A stretch of 64,000 nt of DNA from Blumeriella jaapii. Lineage: Eukaryota; Ascomycota; Leotiomycetes; Helotiales; Drepanopezizaceae. The stretch covers positions 682,001-746,000 of the forward strand of contig VWND01000009.1 of the NCBI GenBank assembly GCA_009599575.1. Reading direction: 5' to 3'. Below are positions 48,165 to 59,706 of the stretch, piece after piece. Below the pieces are notes generated by a model, which saw only the letters and a program-made list of their open reading frames with translations, was not told the origin of the DNA and ran no database searches. The position numbers and the translations under genes were made by a program. The number at the start of each line of letters is the position of its first letter. The first letter of the stretch is position 1.

Positions 48165-48914
48165 ATGGATTCGCTCAAGTGGAAGAAGGGGGACCTTGAG
48201 AAGTCAAACCAAATATATGAACCGATCCAAACCCTCGATACCCAATACAACCCAACCGTCTCCACAAAACGCCGTAACCGGTTCTTCATCTTCGGAGCGC
48301 TTCTCATCTTACTCGCCGTGCTTACACCCATGTCTGCCAGTCTATGGCTCAAGAGCAGAGACATCTTGGTATGGCCGGAAGGCTTTGTCAGGTCAGTGAC
48401 AGCCTCCTTTTCTACTAAATTTTAAATCAAATTCCGAGAGAAACCGCACTAAAATAATCGAAGATTGGACCCCCAAGCACCCCCTAGAGCACCACTGCAT
48501 TGCGGAAACTCCCTCGAGGAGGCGAAAGCACGCGGCTGCGTCTTCGACATTGTCACCGCCAACTACCTCCACAAGGACTGCCCTCTCGACTTCGCCGACG
48601 AGTTCTACTACTACCAGAACGGCACGCCGTGGACGTACTGGAAAGACCAGAGGGGGACGATGCCTCTGACGCTTGAAGAGCTGGCTGATGCCGGTGAGTA
48701 TTGGAGCACGGCCCGGGAACACATTGTTCATTGCGGGTTCGTTCTCAAACGTGGACACGCGGTGATGGCACGAGGAGACAGGCTGGATAGTATGACTGGG
48801 GGCTTCGGGCACTCAGTCCACTGTGTGCAGTTCTTGCTCGATGGTCTGAGGATGTCTGAGAGGGAGTTGGATCAGATTGTGACGTATTCGACGATAGGCT
48901 TTTTGAGTTGTTGA
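48165..48914 (+). CDS. UstYa/DUF3328-like single-pass membrane protein
   Basis: Exons 48165-48391 and 48464-48914 with a 72-bp intron (GTCAGT..AAG) give 225 aa. A short cytoplasmic N-terminus precedes one transmembrane span (about residues 40-60, FFIFGALLILLAVLTPMSASL). The outside domain contains HCGNSLEEAKARGCVFD (about 88-104) and two HxxHC motifs, H162-C166 and H192-C196. Such motifs define UstYa-type proteins, which carry out oxidative cyclisation or chlorination in ustiloxin, cyclochlorotine and related pathways. This sequence belongs to the HCGxSxxEA branch, for which I know no tested function. The ATG context is ordinary. Its divergent position beside a secreted repeat protein suggests a joint role, by inference only. 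Confidence 0.7.
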
Positions 48915-50076
48915 TTGCGTTTGACGGGAACCGTAGCCGAGAAGATGGGAGGTGAGGTAGCAGACATATCGAGATGAATGAAATATGAGGACTAAAGATA
49001 TACCTTTTGCTAGGTTAAGGATATACCTTTTGCTAGGTTTCCCGCCCCCTTGAGGAGTGGGCACGCAATGTGGACACACGTGATTCAACTGCTGGTTCAA
49101 AGCATGAGATTCTCGCTATCTGGACATATTAAATATAACCTTAACCAAGCAGAGGTCACAAGTTGGGATATTTTCCAGATCCCGTAAATGAGAAAGAGCT
49201 TCGAGGCTCACCGCCAGTGGCGATTACCAGAGTACGACATACGAAGTCCGATACAGTGCAGTGTAGTGTTTGAGATCGAGATCTGTCTCTGGCGTTGTGT
49301 AACTCCCGGGAATCCCGCTGTGAATAGGCGACTGACCGAGCCAAAGGTGCCAGCAAGTGCTATTGTTCTATGCGCCGTAGCAAATGATTGGCTTCTCTCG
49401 CGAGCCTACAGGCCATAGCAATCCCCTCTCTGTGTTTATGTCTTTTTGTTTTCATCCATCGCAGCAATTGTCCTTTCCAACTCCCTCCTGATCTCTGTTG
49501 CCGATCCTATCATCTTTCTCGCTTCGGTCGTAACATTGCCGTCTCCTGTTATAAGGATTCATAGAGCAGCCGACATTATCGACGGACCATGGCAAGGGGC
49601 TGTCCTGGTTCTCAACTAGAATTGCATTAAGGCGGTTTCGGACAACTTTAACTAAATTGAACATCTTCTTTGTCTGTTGGGCTTTCTGTTATTACCTCTT
49701 TGCATGTCGTTTACTCTTTCCAGCGTCGTCCGTCCGGGGAGTTCCCCTCGGCATTCTCAACTGCCGGCGGATGAAGATGCGTCCATCAAATCGATGTTAG
49801 GCTGAGTTGAGGACTATGGACTGGAATAGAAATGCTTTGATGAGTTTAGAATGTATGCTCTAAATCAATCTTCGGTTGAGCAAATGACTGTGAACCGAAA
49901 TGGAAGTGTTTCGATCCTGGAAGTCATGTAAAAACAAATAATGCTCACTCAACTATCATACATTGACTCCCTCGCAAACACTAATCCGAACCAATCTACA
50001 GCCTACTAAGTTTCTCTCTATCTACACAAATTGCGTGTGCCTCTGCCGTCTACCGTTTTCGCTTGAAAAAAAAAAT
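48915..50076. other. Intergenic
   Basis: No gene supported. A direct duplication of GATATACCTTTTGCTAGGTT occurs at about 48998-49040. Confidence 0.5.
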
Positions 50077-50955
50077 TCATTGTAACCGAGGACTATTCAA
50101 CAAGGCTTTCCAACGAGGTTCCCTGATCAAAATGCTTCTGAGGTCGAAAATCGAATAGCCAGCGCGACCCGTGACCCACGCTGCGTAAGCTTGGAAAGCA
50201 TTGTAGCACAAGAAGAAGAAAGTGAGCGCCAGACCCAAGATTATGAGACATGAGAAGAATGAGGGCACCTAAGATTCGTTAGTGCTCAGCATCCACTGCA
50301 TGCACGGGACATCCGAGAACATTTCTCCACCTACATTGTTCCAGACTGCAACTATCTCTCGTTTGGTGGCGGCCCAAGAGCTCGCTAGAAATCGAGAGAT
50401 GATGATCATCCAGGTCCGTTGTCGCCGTTCTACTTCCGATGCTGCCAATGCGTCTCGGGCAGCTTGCTGGCGCTCCATCTCCTCTCGAAACATCTCCTGG
50501 AAGGGGGCACACACGTCCCGAAATTGCTCGCCTATATCAGAAGCTTGAGCTTCGGTTCGGGCCAGCAATAGATTCATTTGCGCAGAGTTTCCGGTCAGCT
50601 CGGACTCGACCCGGTCCAGGCCTCCTGCTATTTCGCGTAGACCGGTGTCGATCGTGTTGGAAGAAGCTTCTTGGTCATTGTTGGCTCTTTCGAGACTTGC
50701 GAGCATTGCCTGAAGGGTTTCACGTAGACCGGTGTCAAGCGTGTTGGAAAGAGCTTCTTGGTCATTGTTGGCCCTTTCGAGACTTGCGAGCATCGCCTGA
50801 AGGGTTCCTTGAATCAACGCCAGACCTTGCGCTGTATTCTCGGCGATGTGCGCCAGGTCTGGGCCAGACAGCTGCTGTGGGTTAAAGGCGTTAGGGGAAA
50901 AGTTTTCAGGGGCGGCTGCGCCGTGCCCATCCTCAGACGATGAGTTGCGAGACAT
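50077..50955 (-). CDS. Coiled-coil protein with C-terminal membrane span
   Basis: Exons 50955-50335 and 50268-50077; a 66-bp intron (GTAGGT..TTAG, branch CACTAAC) gives 270 aa. After a polar N-terminus, a helical region includes a 29-residue segment present twice in tandem (TLQAMLASLERANNDQEA, then SNTLDTGLRE / SNTIDTGLRE). More heptad-like sequence follows (ERQQAARDALAASEVERRQR). The second exon supplies a strong transmembrane span (CLIILGLALTFFFLCYNAF) and a short tail. Family and function are not recognised. Divergent from the gene at 51136 with a short shared promoter of about 180 bp. Confidence 0.65.
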
Positions 50956-51135
50956 CTTTGTTATATGGCAAGCAGTAGGGCTTCAAGTTGAGACTGGGAA
51001 CTTTCTTCTGCGAAACTTTTGTTTAGCTAAAGGCCAATCCTGAGTTCGGAATATAAGTCGAGTTATTCAAACAAACAAACCCGTTTGCGGTGTCTTGGCA
51101 TCGTACACAAAAAAGGTACACAAAGCAATAGACAG

Positions 51136-52055
51136 ATGCAGCGGCGAGGACTCAATGCGATGACCTTTGTCTTTCAATCAAGGACTTCTATGTCGTATTT
51201 CTATTGTCTACTTTCTTTTTTCGCAATTGCTCGCCTACAAAATTTTACTATGGGCTTGAACTGTTCAAGTCTGGCCGGTTCTTCGCCTACGACGAGTACA
51301 AGCATCCTTAATCAAGCTACTCCTCTAGTAATTCTGATCCCGACTCCTACGATCTCAACACCTACCCCGACAATGACGACGTATGAGAATGGCTTCTTGC
51401 CCTCGGCAGAAGTGTCCTCTTTGCCTGTATCGTCTTGGATGAGTTCAGCTGTGCTTTTGCTTTTGCTTATATTTACCCACACTCTACCACTCCTCTTGAG
51501 TAGTCGCGGCAGCAAGAACTGGGAATCAGTTTTGAGATACTTCCTGAAACTCTCGATCATTCATGGGATTGTATGGTCTCTCACTGGGCTTGTCTGCCTA
51601 ATCCACGCTGCTGTCAATTATTACGATCCGACGTTCCCGCTTGGAAAACATTTTCTCACCACACAGATCAAGTAAGAATCTCCTCAAGCTCAGCACACAT
51701 CACATTCTGGAAAGAGAAGCATAGCTGACTTTCTGTTAGGGAGTGCGCCTACCGCTTTGAAGAGCTTCAGTGTGAGGCCGACAACAAGGTCTCACGGGAA
51801 TGCTTTGCGTTAGGGATGTGTGTGGTCCAGCCTCTGGTTATGCTGAAGATCCATATGGTCTTTGGAGAATTTTGGAGGGCTTTCTGGGCATGTCGAGAAC
51901 AGTGCTTAGGTACCATCAGTCTTTGGGTGGCGTCGGAAACATTTGCTCGCTACAAACGATTCGTGGGATATCAAGGTCGGATGGAATATGCAGGTATGTT
52001 CTTGACTCTCCTACCGGCCACCCTGAGGTCAAAGCCTATAGACATAAAAGTCTAG
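51136..52055 (+). CDS. Multi-span membrane protein, unrecognised
   Basis: Exons 51136-51671 and 51740-52055 (intron 68 bp, GTAAGA..TTAG) give 283 aa. A hydrophobic N-terminal segment (MSYFYCLLSFFAIARL) may be a signal or first span. A Thr/Pro/Ser-rich extracellular-type stretch follows, then spans around SSAVLLLLLIFTHTLPLLL, LSIIHGIVWSLTGLVCLIHA and FALGMCVVQPLVMLKIHMVF. The start is uncertain: later in-frame ATGs exist near 51160 and 51190. A GTATGT at 51994 could begin another intron, so the C-terminus is also open. No family recognised. Confidence 0.5.
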
Positions 52056-52989
52056 ATCCCCGAAATGTGTGGTATCTAAGGAACTCGTATTGGTAAATTT
52101 TGACGCTAACATCAGCAAAGCGCTCGAGGAAAGTTTGAAGCCGCTACCATTTTGTGATCTACCTATCGACATGTCCTTAACAAACCGCGTGCGTGGTCTA
52201 TTGGATGGTCTCGATAAGTGGTACGCTTCTTGGTTCTTGGGGCATGTCATTTGATTTTTGAAAGGTGCGACTTGTTTCAGAGAGACATAGGGCGATTTGG
52301 TTTGGCTTTGTTAAAAGAAGTGCCAGGTTCCTTGGTTCGGAGGAGAAAGGCGATTTTTTCTTTGTTATCTCAGAAGAAGTGTCAGTGGCAAACTTGAGAA
52401 AGTGCTGTGGGAATGTCTGATAGTGTAATCCCAAGTCAACAATTCCGAGACCAGTCTATGCTTAAGTGAACGTCGAGAAAGTTTGAGGACCAAAGTTCAC
52501 CAGTATCTTTAAGCATAATACTTCCAATTCCCTTGGACGAGCCTTGTTTTTTTGCCATGAACAAGGGCTTTAAGCGACGTCTTTGTTGGGATTTCAGAAG
52601 TGAACACTTTTCTTTTTTTAAACAAAAACAGAACATTGACCATTGTTCTCCTACCACTCTTTTGACGTTCATTGTCATCGAGACTTGTTCTTCTGAATCA
52701 TCATAGCAAGGAACAGACTCGAACAATGCCCATTGTCCTTCCACCGTTTCTTTGACGTCCATTGTCTTCGAGACTTGTTCTTCTGTACTGTTGGATCGTT
52801 AAAACAAAGCAGCCCAAGAAAAATACTTGTATATAAGTAACTCCAGAACTCCTATGATGAAGCATCGAAAAGTCTTTACTCCACTTGGGACCATCTGAAT
52901 TTTAGTTCTGAAGGTCCTGGTGATCTTTCGTTTTCCACGAGTGTACAACTGGAACACGCCTTTCGAAATAACCCCATCCTACTTTCAGT
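52056..52989. other. Intergenic with an imperfect tandem duplication
   Basis: A segment of about 62 bp is present twice (about 52633-52695 and 52724-52786), both ending ATCGAGACTTGTTCTTCTG-like. On the minus strand it lies in a 108-aa open frame (52436-52762) and encodes NVKRVVGEQWSMF / DVKETVEGQWALF. It is too weak to call a gene. Confidence 0.4.
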
Positions 52990-53964
52990 ATGTCATGCAA
53001 AGAGGTCATTACCTACTACCACCTCTGTGGTCACAACGTTCGCGGTATCAAACACGTATCCCCCTGCAGCGAAATCGTAAGAGAGAGACACCTGCACCAG
53101 TGCTGGAACCCGCTGCCTCTGAAACCAGAGAGGTATTACCTTGTGGCATTCTGCTTTGAATGTGCCACACAAGACGAAAACAGGATCGTCGGCGTCCCCG
53201 CCGCGATCCGCGACCACGACTGCGGCTCGAGTCTCGTCATCCTGAACCCGGGGAAGCACGAAGGGCGAGAGGCCGTCAAGCTGTCCCGGATCGCGAGGCG
53301 CGAGGTCGAGCACTACGAGACGCCCACGTCGAGGAACAAGGCCGCGGAGGCCAGATTCCAGCAGACCCAAGTCGAGAATCACCGCAAAGCAGAGTGGATG
53401 GCCGCGGCCCACGCCTGGCTCGACGAACAGGACGTGGCTCACCACGATCGTGGCCAGGACCAGGAGGTTCCGGTTCACACGCTCCCCATCAACAACTGGG
53501 ACGGACAGGCCGGAGAACCGGCGCTCCTCATTCCCGCCTGGGGACCGTTCGAGCAGGACTCTCAGGACTGTTCCATCTGCCTTGGTCCCCTGCTTGCCCC
53601 TCGAGCTGAGTACCTCGCCGCTGACAAGCAACAGAGAATCAACATGTCGGTTCGTGTGCTGCCATGTGCCTCTAAACACCTGTTCCACTTCGGCTGCCTA
53701 CAGCAGCACTTTGATCAGTTCCCCAATCCCCACCTTGGAGTCGATAGCCTTAAGCGGATGTGCCCGCTCTGCCGGACGCCCTTTCGCATCTTGTACACGC
53801 CTAGCTTCGGGGACCCTAAGTATAACTTCAAGGCGGGGCCATGGAAGTACGTCCAGGTAGACGGGTACGTCGAATTCAATCCTGTACCGCGAAGCAGAAT
53901 GCTTGCTATCGCTGTCGGTGAGCGTTATGATCGTTGGGGCGAGATGTTGTGGAACTTGACCTAG
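52990..53964 (+). CDS. RING-type zinc-finger protein, putative E3 ubiquitin ligase
   Basis: Single exon, 324 aa. The N-terminus is Cys/His-rich (YYHLCGHNVRGIKHVSPC) and may bind zinc. A charged middle region follows, then a RING-like domain at about residues 195-275. It contains CSICLGPL, LPCASKHLFHFGCLQ (C-x3-H-x2-H-x2-C, two residues longer than the usual C-x-H) and MCPLCRTPF. Such domains recruit E2 enzymes in ubiquitination. The long spacer between the first CxxC and the Cys/His part, and the expanded C-x3-H, are unusual. Substrates unknown. It lies at the edge of the accessory-looking block. Confidence 0.75.
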   Translation: MSCKEVITYYHLCGHNVRGIKHVSPCSEIVRERHLHQCWNPLPLKPERYYLVAFCFECATQDENRIVGVPAAIRDHDCGSSLVILNPGKHEGREAVKLSRIARREVEHYETPTSRNKAAEARFQQTQVENHRKAEWMAAAHAWLDEQDVAHHDRGQDQEVPVHTLPINNWDGQAGEPALLIPAWGPFEQDSQDCSICLGPLLAPRAEYLAADKQQRINMSVRVLPCASKHLFHFGCLQQHFDQFPNPHLGVDSLKRMCPLCRTPFRILYTPSFGDPKYNFKAGPWKYVQVDGYVEFNPVPRSRMLAIAVGERYDRWGEMLWNLT

Positions 53965-55540
53965 TCTGCTGACTCGGACAGGTTCATATATGCAAATGCA
54001 TATCCAACTGAGACAGGAGCTAGATCTTTACAGGATCTGACCGCTGTCTGCTACGCCCATTTAAGACTAGAAAATCAGAAGATCACTTAGTCTTGAGGTA
54101 TGTAGAAACTCTCAACCAATCTGTGTTTGATATTACAAATTCTATATGCAATTTAGGTTCCTCCAAAAGCAATGTCATATCACAATTCATAATCCATATT
54201 GCTGAACACGTAAATATCACAACCTTCTTTTACCAGTAAATGACCAATATTACTCAAAGGAGCCTCTCGCCGTCGTCTCGCTTGCCTGCCTGCAAACGCT
54301 AAGAAGCCGGGAATAAAAAACGCAACAAAAGATAAAACAAATGACCTTCAAAAAGGGGCGGATTAACAGATTACAGAATTCAGAGCTGCTTATGCTTTAA
54401 CAAACAGAAGTGTGATTCGGTACTGTGTCTGTAATTACAACAGGTACCAACCATCGAGTTTCTCATCCTGAGCGTGATCTAATAACAAAACAAAAGTATC
54501 ATTACCCGAACCATCAACGCGAGCCCGCTCGCGAACTTCCCTTTACTCCAGAGCCCTTCCTTCTCTCCCCACAGCACAAGGAGCGAGTTCAGCCAAGAAG
54601 AAAGAGAAAGAAAAAAAAAGAAAAAGAAGAAGAGCGATTCGACTTTCTCCACCCAGCGCTTTGCACCCACCACCACCTACCACCCCCCAAACCGCGTGCC
54701 GCCAAAAGCGCCAGCGGAACCCCTCAAACAAACAACCAGAGAAACCAGGCAGGCAGGCAAGCAGGTCACGAGCAGCAGAAGCGACAAGAGCGCCACGGGG
54801 AACCACGGGGAACCACATCCCAGCTATACTTTACTGCAAGGCGAACCGCGGACCGTGCCACACGAACCGTCCACAGAGCCGCTGTATTCTCGCGGGTCTT
54901 AGAGATGTGTGAGAATCCTCGGCTTGCGTAGCACGTCTCCGAGGCTTTGTTTAGGGGGGGGGGGGCGTTGAAGGTGTGCCGTCTCCTCCGGACGATACGC
55001 AAGATCGTTGTCATCGTAGACACGTACTGTACTGTACCACCGCGAGAGCTGTGACTGTCGCGATAGTCCCATAGCGATGGCGACAGCCGTCGTCGGAGTT
55101 GCAAAAAAAGAAACTGGCTTTGGGTGCTTGCTTGAACCTCCTCTCTTGGCGTGCAAGAGGCGTGTCGGTCCAAGTGCAAGTGCAAGTCGTTCGCGTCTGT
55201 CAAGAGTGTTTCGATAAAACGGTTAGAACCTCTGAAGCTACTAAAGCTTTTCTTCAGCTTTTCTTTTCGGGTCCAAGTCATTTACTCAACCCAACATCGA
55301 TTCGAGACACACAAAAGTGGAAGAATACAAAGCTCGCTTTGAAAAGTATGTAAGCTTTCTGCATGTACGTCGTCCTATGATAGTAAACAACCTCTCGTCT
55401 AATCTACAACGCCCCCCCTCCCCCCTTCCTTCTCGCTCCCGCTCCTACAGTACAGTACCACGCACAAAGCAAGGACACACCTAAAAGCCCCCGAGCAACA
55501 TCGCTTCCCTCTCAAATGGCACAACTGCAAAAACCCGAGG
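53965..55540. other. Intergenic, downstream of the AMP deaminase gene
   Basis: No gene supported. A purine-rich A/G stretch lies at 54598-54635, a G run at 54952-54964 and GTACA/TGTAC motifs near 55025-55037 and 55447-55458. Confidence 0.45.
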
Positions 55541-58500
55541 CTACTCATCCCGTCCCCCAGCCTCCTCCATCTCCCCATCGCTCTCCTGCTGCTCCTCCTC
55601 CTCTCCCTCCTCCTCCTCCTCCTCCTCCCCAAGCTCCCCATCCACAGTCTTCACCCCTCTCCGCCCCTTAATCTCATCCGTCTCGCTTACACTGCTGTTG
55701 CGCATGCTCCCCGTCCTCTGCTTCCGGCTCACCAGTCCCGGGAAGATGCGCGGCTCGCTTGCCGAGAGGTGCAAGTCGGTGAAAGCCTCGAGCGGCCACG
55801 TCGATTCTCGGTTGAGAGAAGACAGGTGCGGGCTTGTGACGGTAGAGCCAGGGCGCGTGTCTCCGGGGTTGGGGTGAGTATCGCCGCGAGAGAGGGCACG
55901 CTGGATGGGGCTGCCATGGACCTGCGACTGGTGCGTCACGTCGAGCTGCAGCTGCGAGTGAGATGGCGGAATGCGGGCGGCTTGGGCGGGGAATTGCTGG
56001 TATGGCTGGGGAGCGGGCTCTGGATGGCTGACACTAGGGGCGGCGGATATGTTGGTTTTCATGGAAGACGTGGGGGAAGCGAGAGGTTGTTGGAGACCAA
56101 GTAATGTAGGCGTAGGCTCTACCTTACTAGCGACTGCTGTAGTTGGCGTGGCCACGGCTGTGTATCGTGCAATCCTTCAACGTGTTAGCTAGGTTGATTT
56201 GATATCCAAGATTGGATGGCTCACATAGCAAGCTCCTGCAGTAGAGTCTCATGTCTGAATCCCTCACGAATGTTGGGCACGTTCGTCTTCGCCATAGTAT
56301 TGCCTGTAACACCAGGTAAATGGTAATCCTGACCCAGCCATCTCTGCTTCACAGCGTGCTCAAAGCCACTCTGCGTGACCGAGTTCTTCGCCAACTCGCA
56401 CATATCCACAGCACTCAGCTTGTAGATTTGCGCAGCTACAGAGTACTCCTCGATCAACGGTTCCTTCGTGAACGCGAACTGAAGCGGGTCATCGGTCGAT
56501 AACGAGACGTTGAGACCTCGCTTGAAATAGCTCAGGAACGGATTCCGCTCGTACGCTAGGAACAGCGCATTGTTACTCAGAGGCGACATCGCAACTCCGA
56601 TTTGTTCGAGGTAGAAGATGTACTGAAGAAGAGGGACCTTGCGCAGCAAAAGTCCATGACTGATACTATGGCAGCAGAGGACAGCAGCAGCCAAATGGTC
56701 TGTATCACCAGCCTCACCGGCGTGAGGTCGAAGGAGGAAGGTGTTGAAGCCTCGCTGTTTTCGCCAGACGTTGAGCGAAGCCATGTTGGAAAACAAATAG
56801 TAGATCCAGTAGCTGTAAGGGGGATTTTGTTTCGAGTCCCAGACCTTTGGTACCGGGAACTTCTTGAACAGTCGGCGTTCCGGCTTACTCTCGTCATCGA
56901 CGCAGTCGAATCCAATGACTCTTTGCAAGAAGATGTGGAGTTTGGGGTGGCTAGTCGGGTCTTTGGTAACTTCAAACAGAGGCTGGAAGAGATTGACGAT
57001 GACCTGTTCAAAATTGTCCATCAAGCCGGTAGACTTGTAGACGTCGAAGAGGCGAGGCACTTGGATCAGCCATCTGACGTTGTTGGAAAACAGCTTGTTG
57101 TCGATGACCCAAGCGGCAAGCTTGTCCCACTCGTCTATTGCGCGTCCATATATCGAGATACGCCATTCGGCCATCTGGTATTTGCTCGACTCGAGATCAG
57201 AGATCACTTCTTTAGTGATCTCGGCGAGGTATCTGCCATTGATGAAGTTGTCCGTCTTGAGGAAGATGGTTCGTAGCCTAGACTCCCCGATCGGGTTGTA
57301 CTTGAGATTGAACTTGTCAAAGCGATGGAAGGAGTCGGTATGAGCCTATACACGTCAGTACCGCAAAGTTCCACGTGACCGGGTTTGACTTACGTGCATA
57401 TCAAGAGTGTCAATACTGAGGTCATACGCTGTCAAGTTGATACTTTGAAAGACTTCCTCCAAAGTAAGATGCTTCCCATCCCTAAACATCACCACCTCAT
57501 CCGGACACTTCTTCATCTTGCTCTTGATGAAGCGAAGCAAATGCTTCTGATTCATACAGGCAGAGTGATGAACGTGCGTGTCAACCTTTCTCACATTGTA
57601 GAAATCTCTGTGAGGCACTCTCTTGCTGTCCGCCATCTCCTGGTACTCATTGAGCAGCACATAAAGATTGAACTTGCCTTCCAAGTACTGCAGGCGGCGG
57701 AACGCAAAACTCTTGCTTGGCCCGTCCGAGGAGATGTTGAGGATATCTTCTAGATCCATGTAATATTCCCGGATACTGGGGATGTTGATGACGGGAGTTT
57801 GAGCCTCGACGGCCTCGGGATTCTCGTAGACTTGATAGACCCCGTTGTCGTCGAGTCCAAACGTCATTTCATTGAGTCCAGGCACAGGCAGCAAATCCTC
57901 CAGAAAGAAGTCCTCGCCAATGTCCTGTCCAGGCTTACGCTTTCTGCGGGGTGACTTGGCAGGCTGAGACGACGTGCTGGTGTTCTTCGAGTGGTCGTTG
58001 CTTTTCTTAGCCTGGTCTTGCGGAAGAATGAAGCTGTTCGACAGGCTGTCGTTGTGGTTGTTCATCCCATTCGCGGTAGTATTCCACCGATCTCGCTCTT
58101 CGTATCCATGCTCATACCAAGCAGGCTCTGGAGGAGGTGGATAAATCTTCCAGCTAGGCTCATCCTTGGGATTATCACCGTCTTGCTGTAAGGACAAACG
58201 CATGTACTTGTGTCGAAGATCCAGGATCTTTTGGATGTTGGTGTAGATGGTGCTGAGCTCGGACGTGATATTATCATCGCTGTGAGCAAAGCCACCAGCT
58301 CCAGTTCCGAGGCCAACCCCAGCTCCCGCTCCATGGAGCCCTTCTGTCTCAAGCAGCGGCAGCTTCGACTCACGGGGAAGATTAGGGTGGATATCATGTC
58401 CTCTGGCAGCTTTATCAGCCTGGAGCAGGGTTTCCTGTCGACTGATACCAAGATGACCCTCCGAGAAAGCCATTGAGCTCGGCTCTTGTATGATGTTGCT

Positions 58501-59280
58501 CTCGGGAGCTTTACTCATATCCGCCAGCCCCAACGGGGCCGCTGCTCTATACCTCCCCGGACTGCACCACGCATCAGCTTCGACCCAGCAAACAAGTTCT
58601 CCGTATCAGCAAGCGAGCAAGCGAGCAGGCACTGACCTCTGTGAGGCGTTATGCCAGCTCTTCATCGAGTTGACACTCCCACTCCGCCGCATCCCGGCCT
58701 GCTCAGCATCCAAGATATTCGAGAACGGCCTCGGCATCAGCACCGGGCTCCCCTGCTGCGAATGCTGCGAGTTGCCCCAGTTGCTGCCCCCCGTCTTCTG
58801 GCTGTCTAATTGGCTTCGCTGGTAGAACAGCTTTGCGTCTGCTTGGCTCAGCTGCTTCTCTGCCGCGTAGTCGTAGTACGCCGTCTTGCGCTGGACATCT
58901 CGGGGCAGCATCCCCTCGTCGACCTCCTCGGTGGGCGTGCCCTCGTCGGGGCTGCCATCTGCCAGCGCAGCATCTGGGAGCATGGTACTCTCTTTATCTC
59001 GCTGCTCATCGTAGGACCCCTCAGAACCCGTCTTCCCGGGCTCTTTCTCCATGTTGTGGTCCCTCGAGTCTGAATCGTCCTGGATAGCTCGACTAGCTAG
59101 GATTGAAGAACTTGGACCTGTGTGCTCAGGAGAAGGGTCGCTTTCTGCGGATGTGCTGTCAGCGCTTTGTATTGTTTCTGTCTCGCGGCGTGAAAGCTGT
59201 ACACTGTGTAAACTCGCAGCTGAACCTTGTTTCTGGCGTACAGTACAGTAAGTACCCCGAGTCATAGTTGCACTTGGCAT
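55541..59280 (-). CDS. amd1: AMP deaminase
   Basis: Cytosolic enzyme converting AMP to IMP and ammonia (purine nucleotide cycle). Exons 59280-58637, 58561-57394, 57345-56225 and 56174-55541; introns 75, 48 and 50 bp; 1,188 aa. The regulatory N-terminal half carries the fungal motif [19 protein letters not shown] (about residues 140-160). The catalytic domain holds [19 protein letters not shown] with the HxH metal ligands, RPHAGEAGD with the metal-site His and catalytic Glu, and LSTDDPLQF with the metal-site Asp. The C-terminal tail of about 200 residues is Pro/Ser-rich and ends in a Glu run, as in filamentous fungi. The first ATG (59280) is followed within a few codons by a TACTGTACTGTAC array, so a start further downstream after a 5' intron is possible. 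Confidence 0.95.
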
Positions 59281-59706
59281 ACGTTGCTTGCTTGTCTTGG
59301 GATTTGAAGAGGGGCAACTTACTCGCTGCAGATCTTTCGTGGAAGCTTAAAAGTCCGACCTTGTGCTGCTCAGTACGGAGAGTTGCCTAGGTACAGTACA
59401 GTACTTTGAAAAGTAGTGAGTCTGACGAGGCTGACGAAGGCTGACATCCGCAATAAAATATGCTCGCCTAATCTTGCCCAAATCAGCCCTATCGGCCCCA
59501 TGGCTAAATAAAAAGACAGTCCGCTTCGCTTTGGTGCTATAAAGGTTTAGGCCAGTTAGGAAGCCAGCAGCCCGTTCGACAACGTTGAACAAACATAGAT
59601 GAGAAGATAAGATATCCAATCAGGTAGGTCGACCACTATGGAAGACCCGCACAAAGTCTCTCATTTCATCGAGCTCGTCTTCTACGTAAACCAGGCCCCC
59701 CTAACA
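59281..59706. other. Intergenic, AMP deaminase promoter
   Basis: Contains a TACAGTACAGTAC motif at 59392-59405. No gene seen. Confidence 0.5.
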
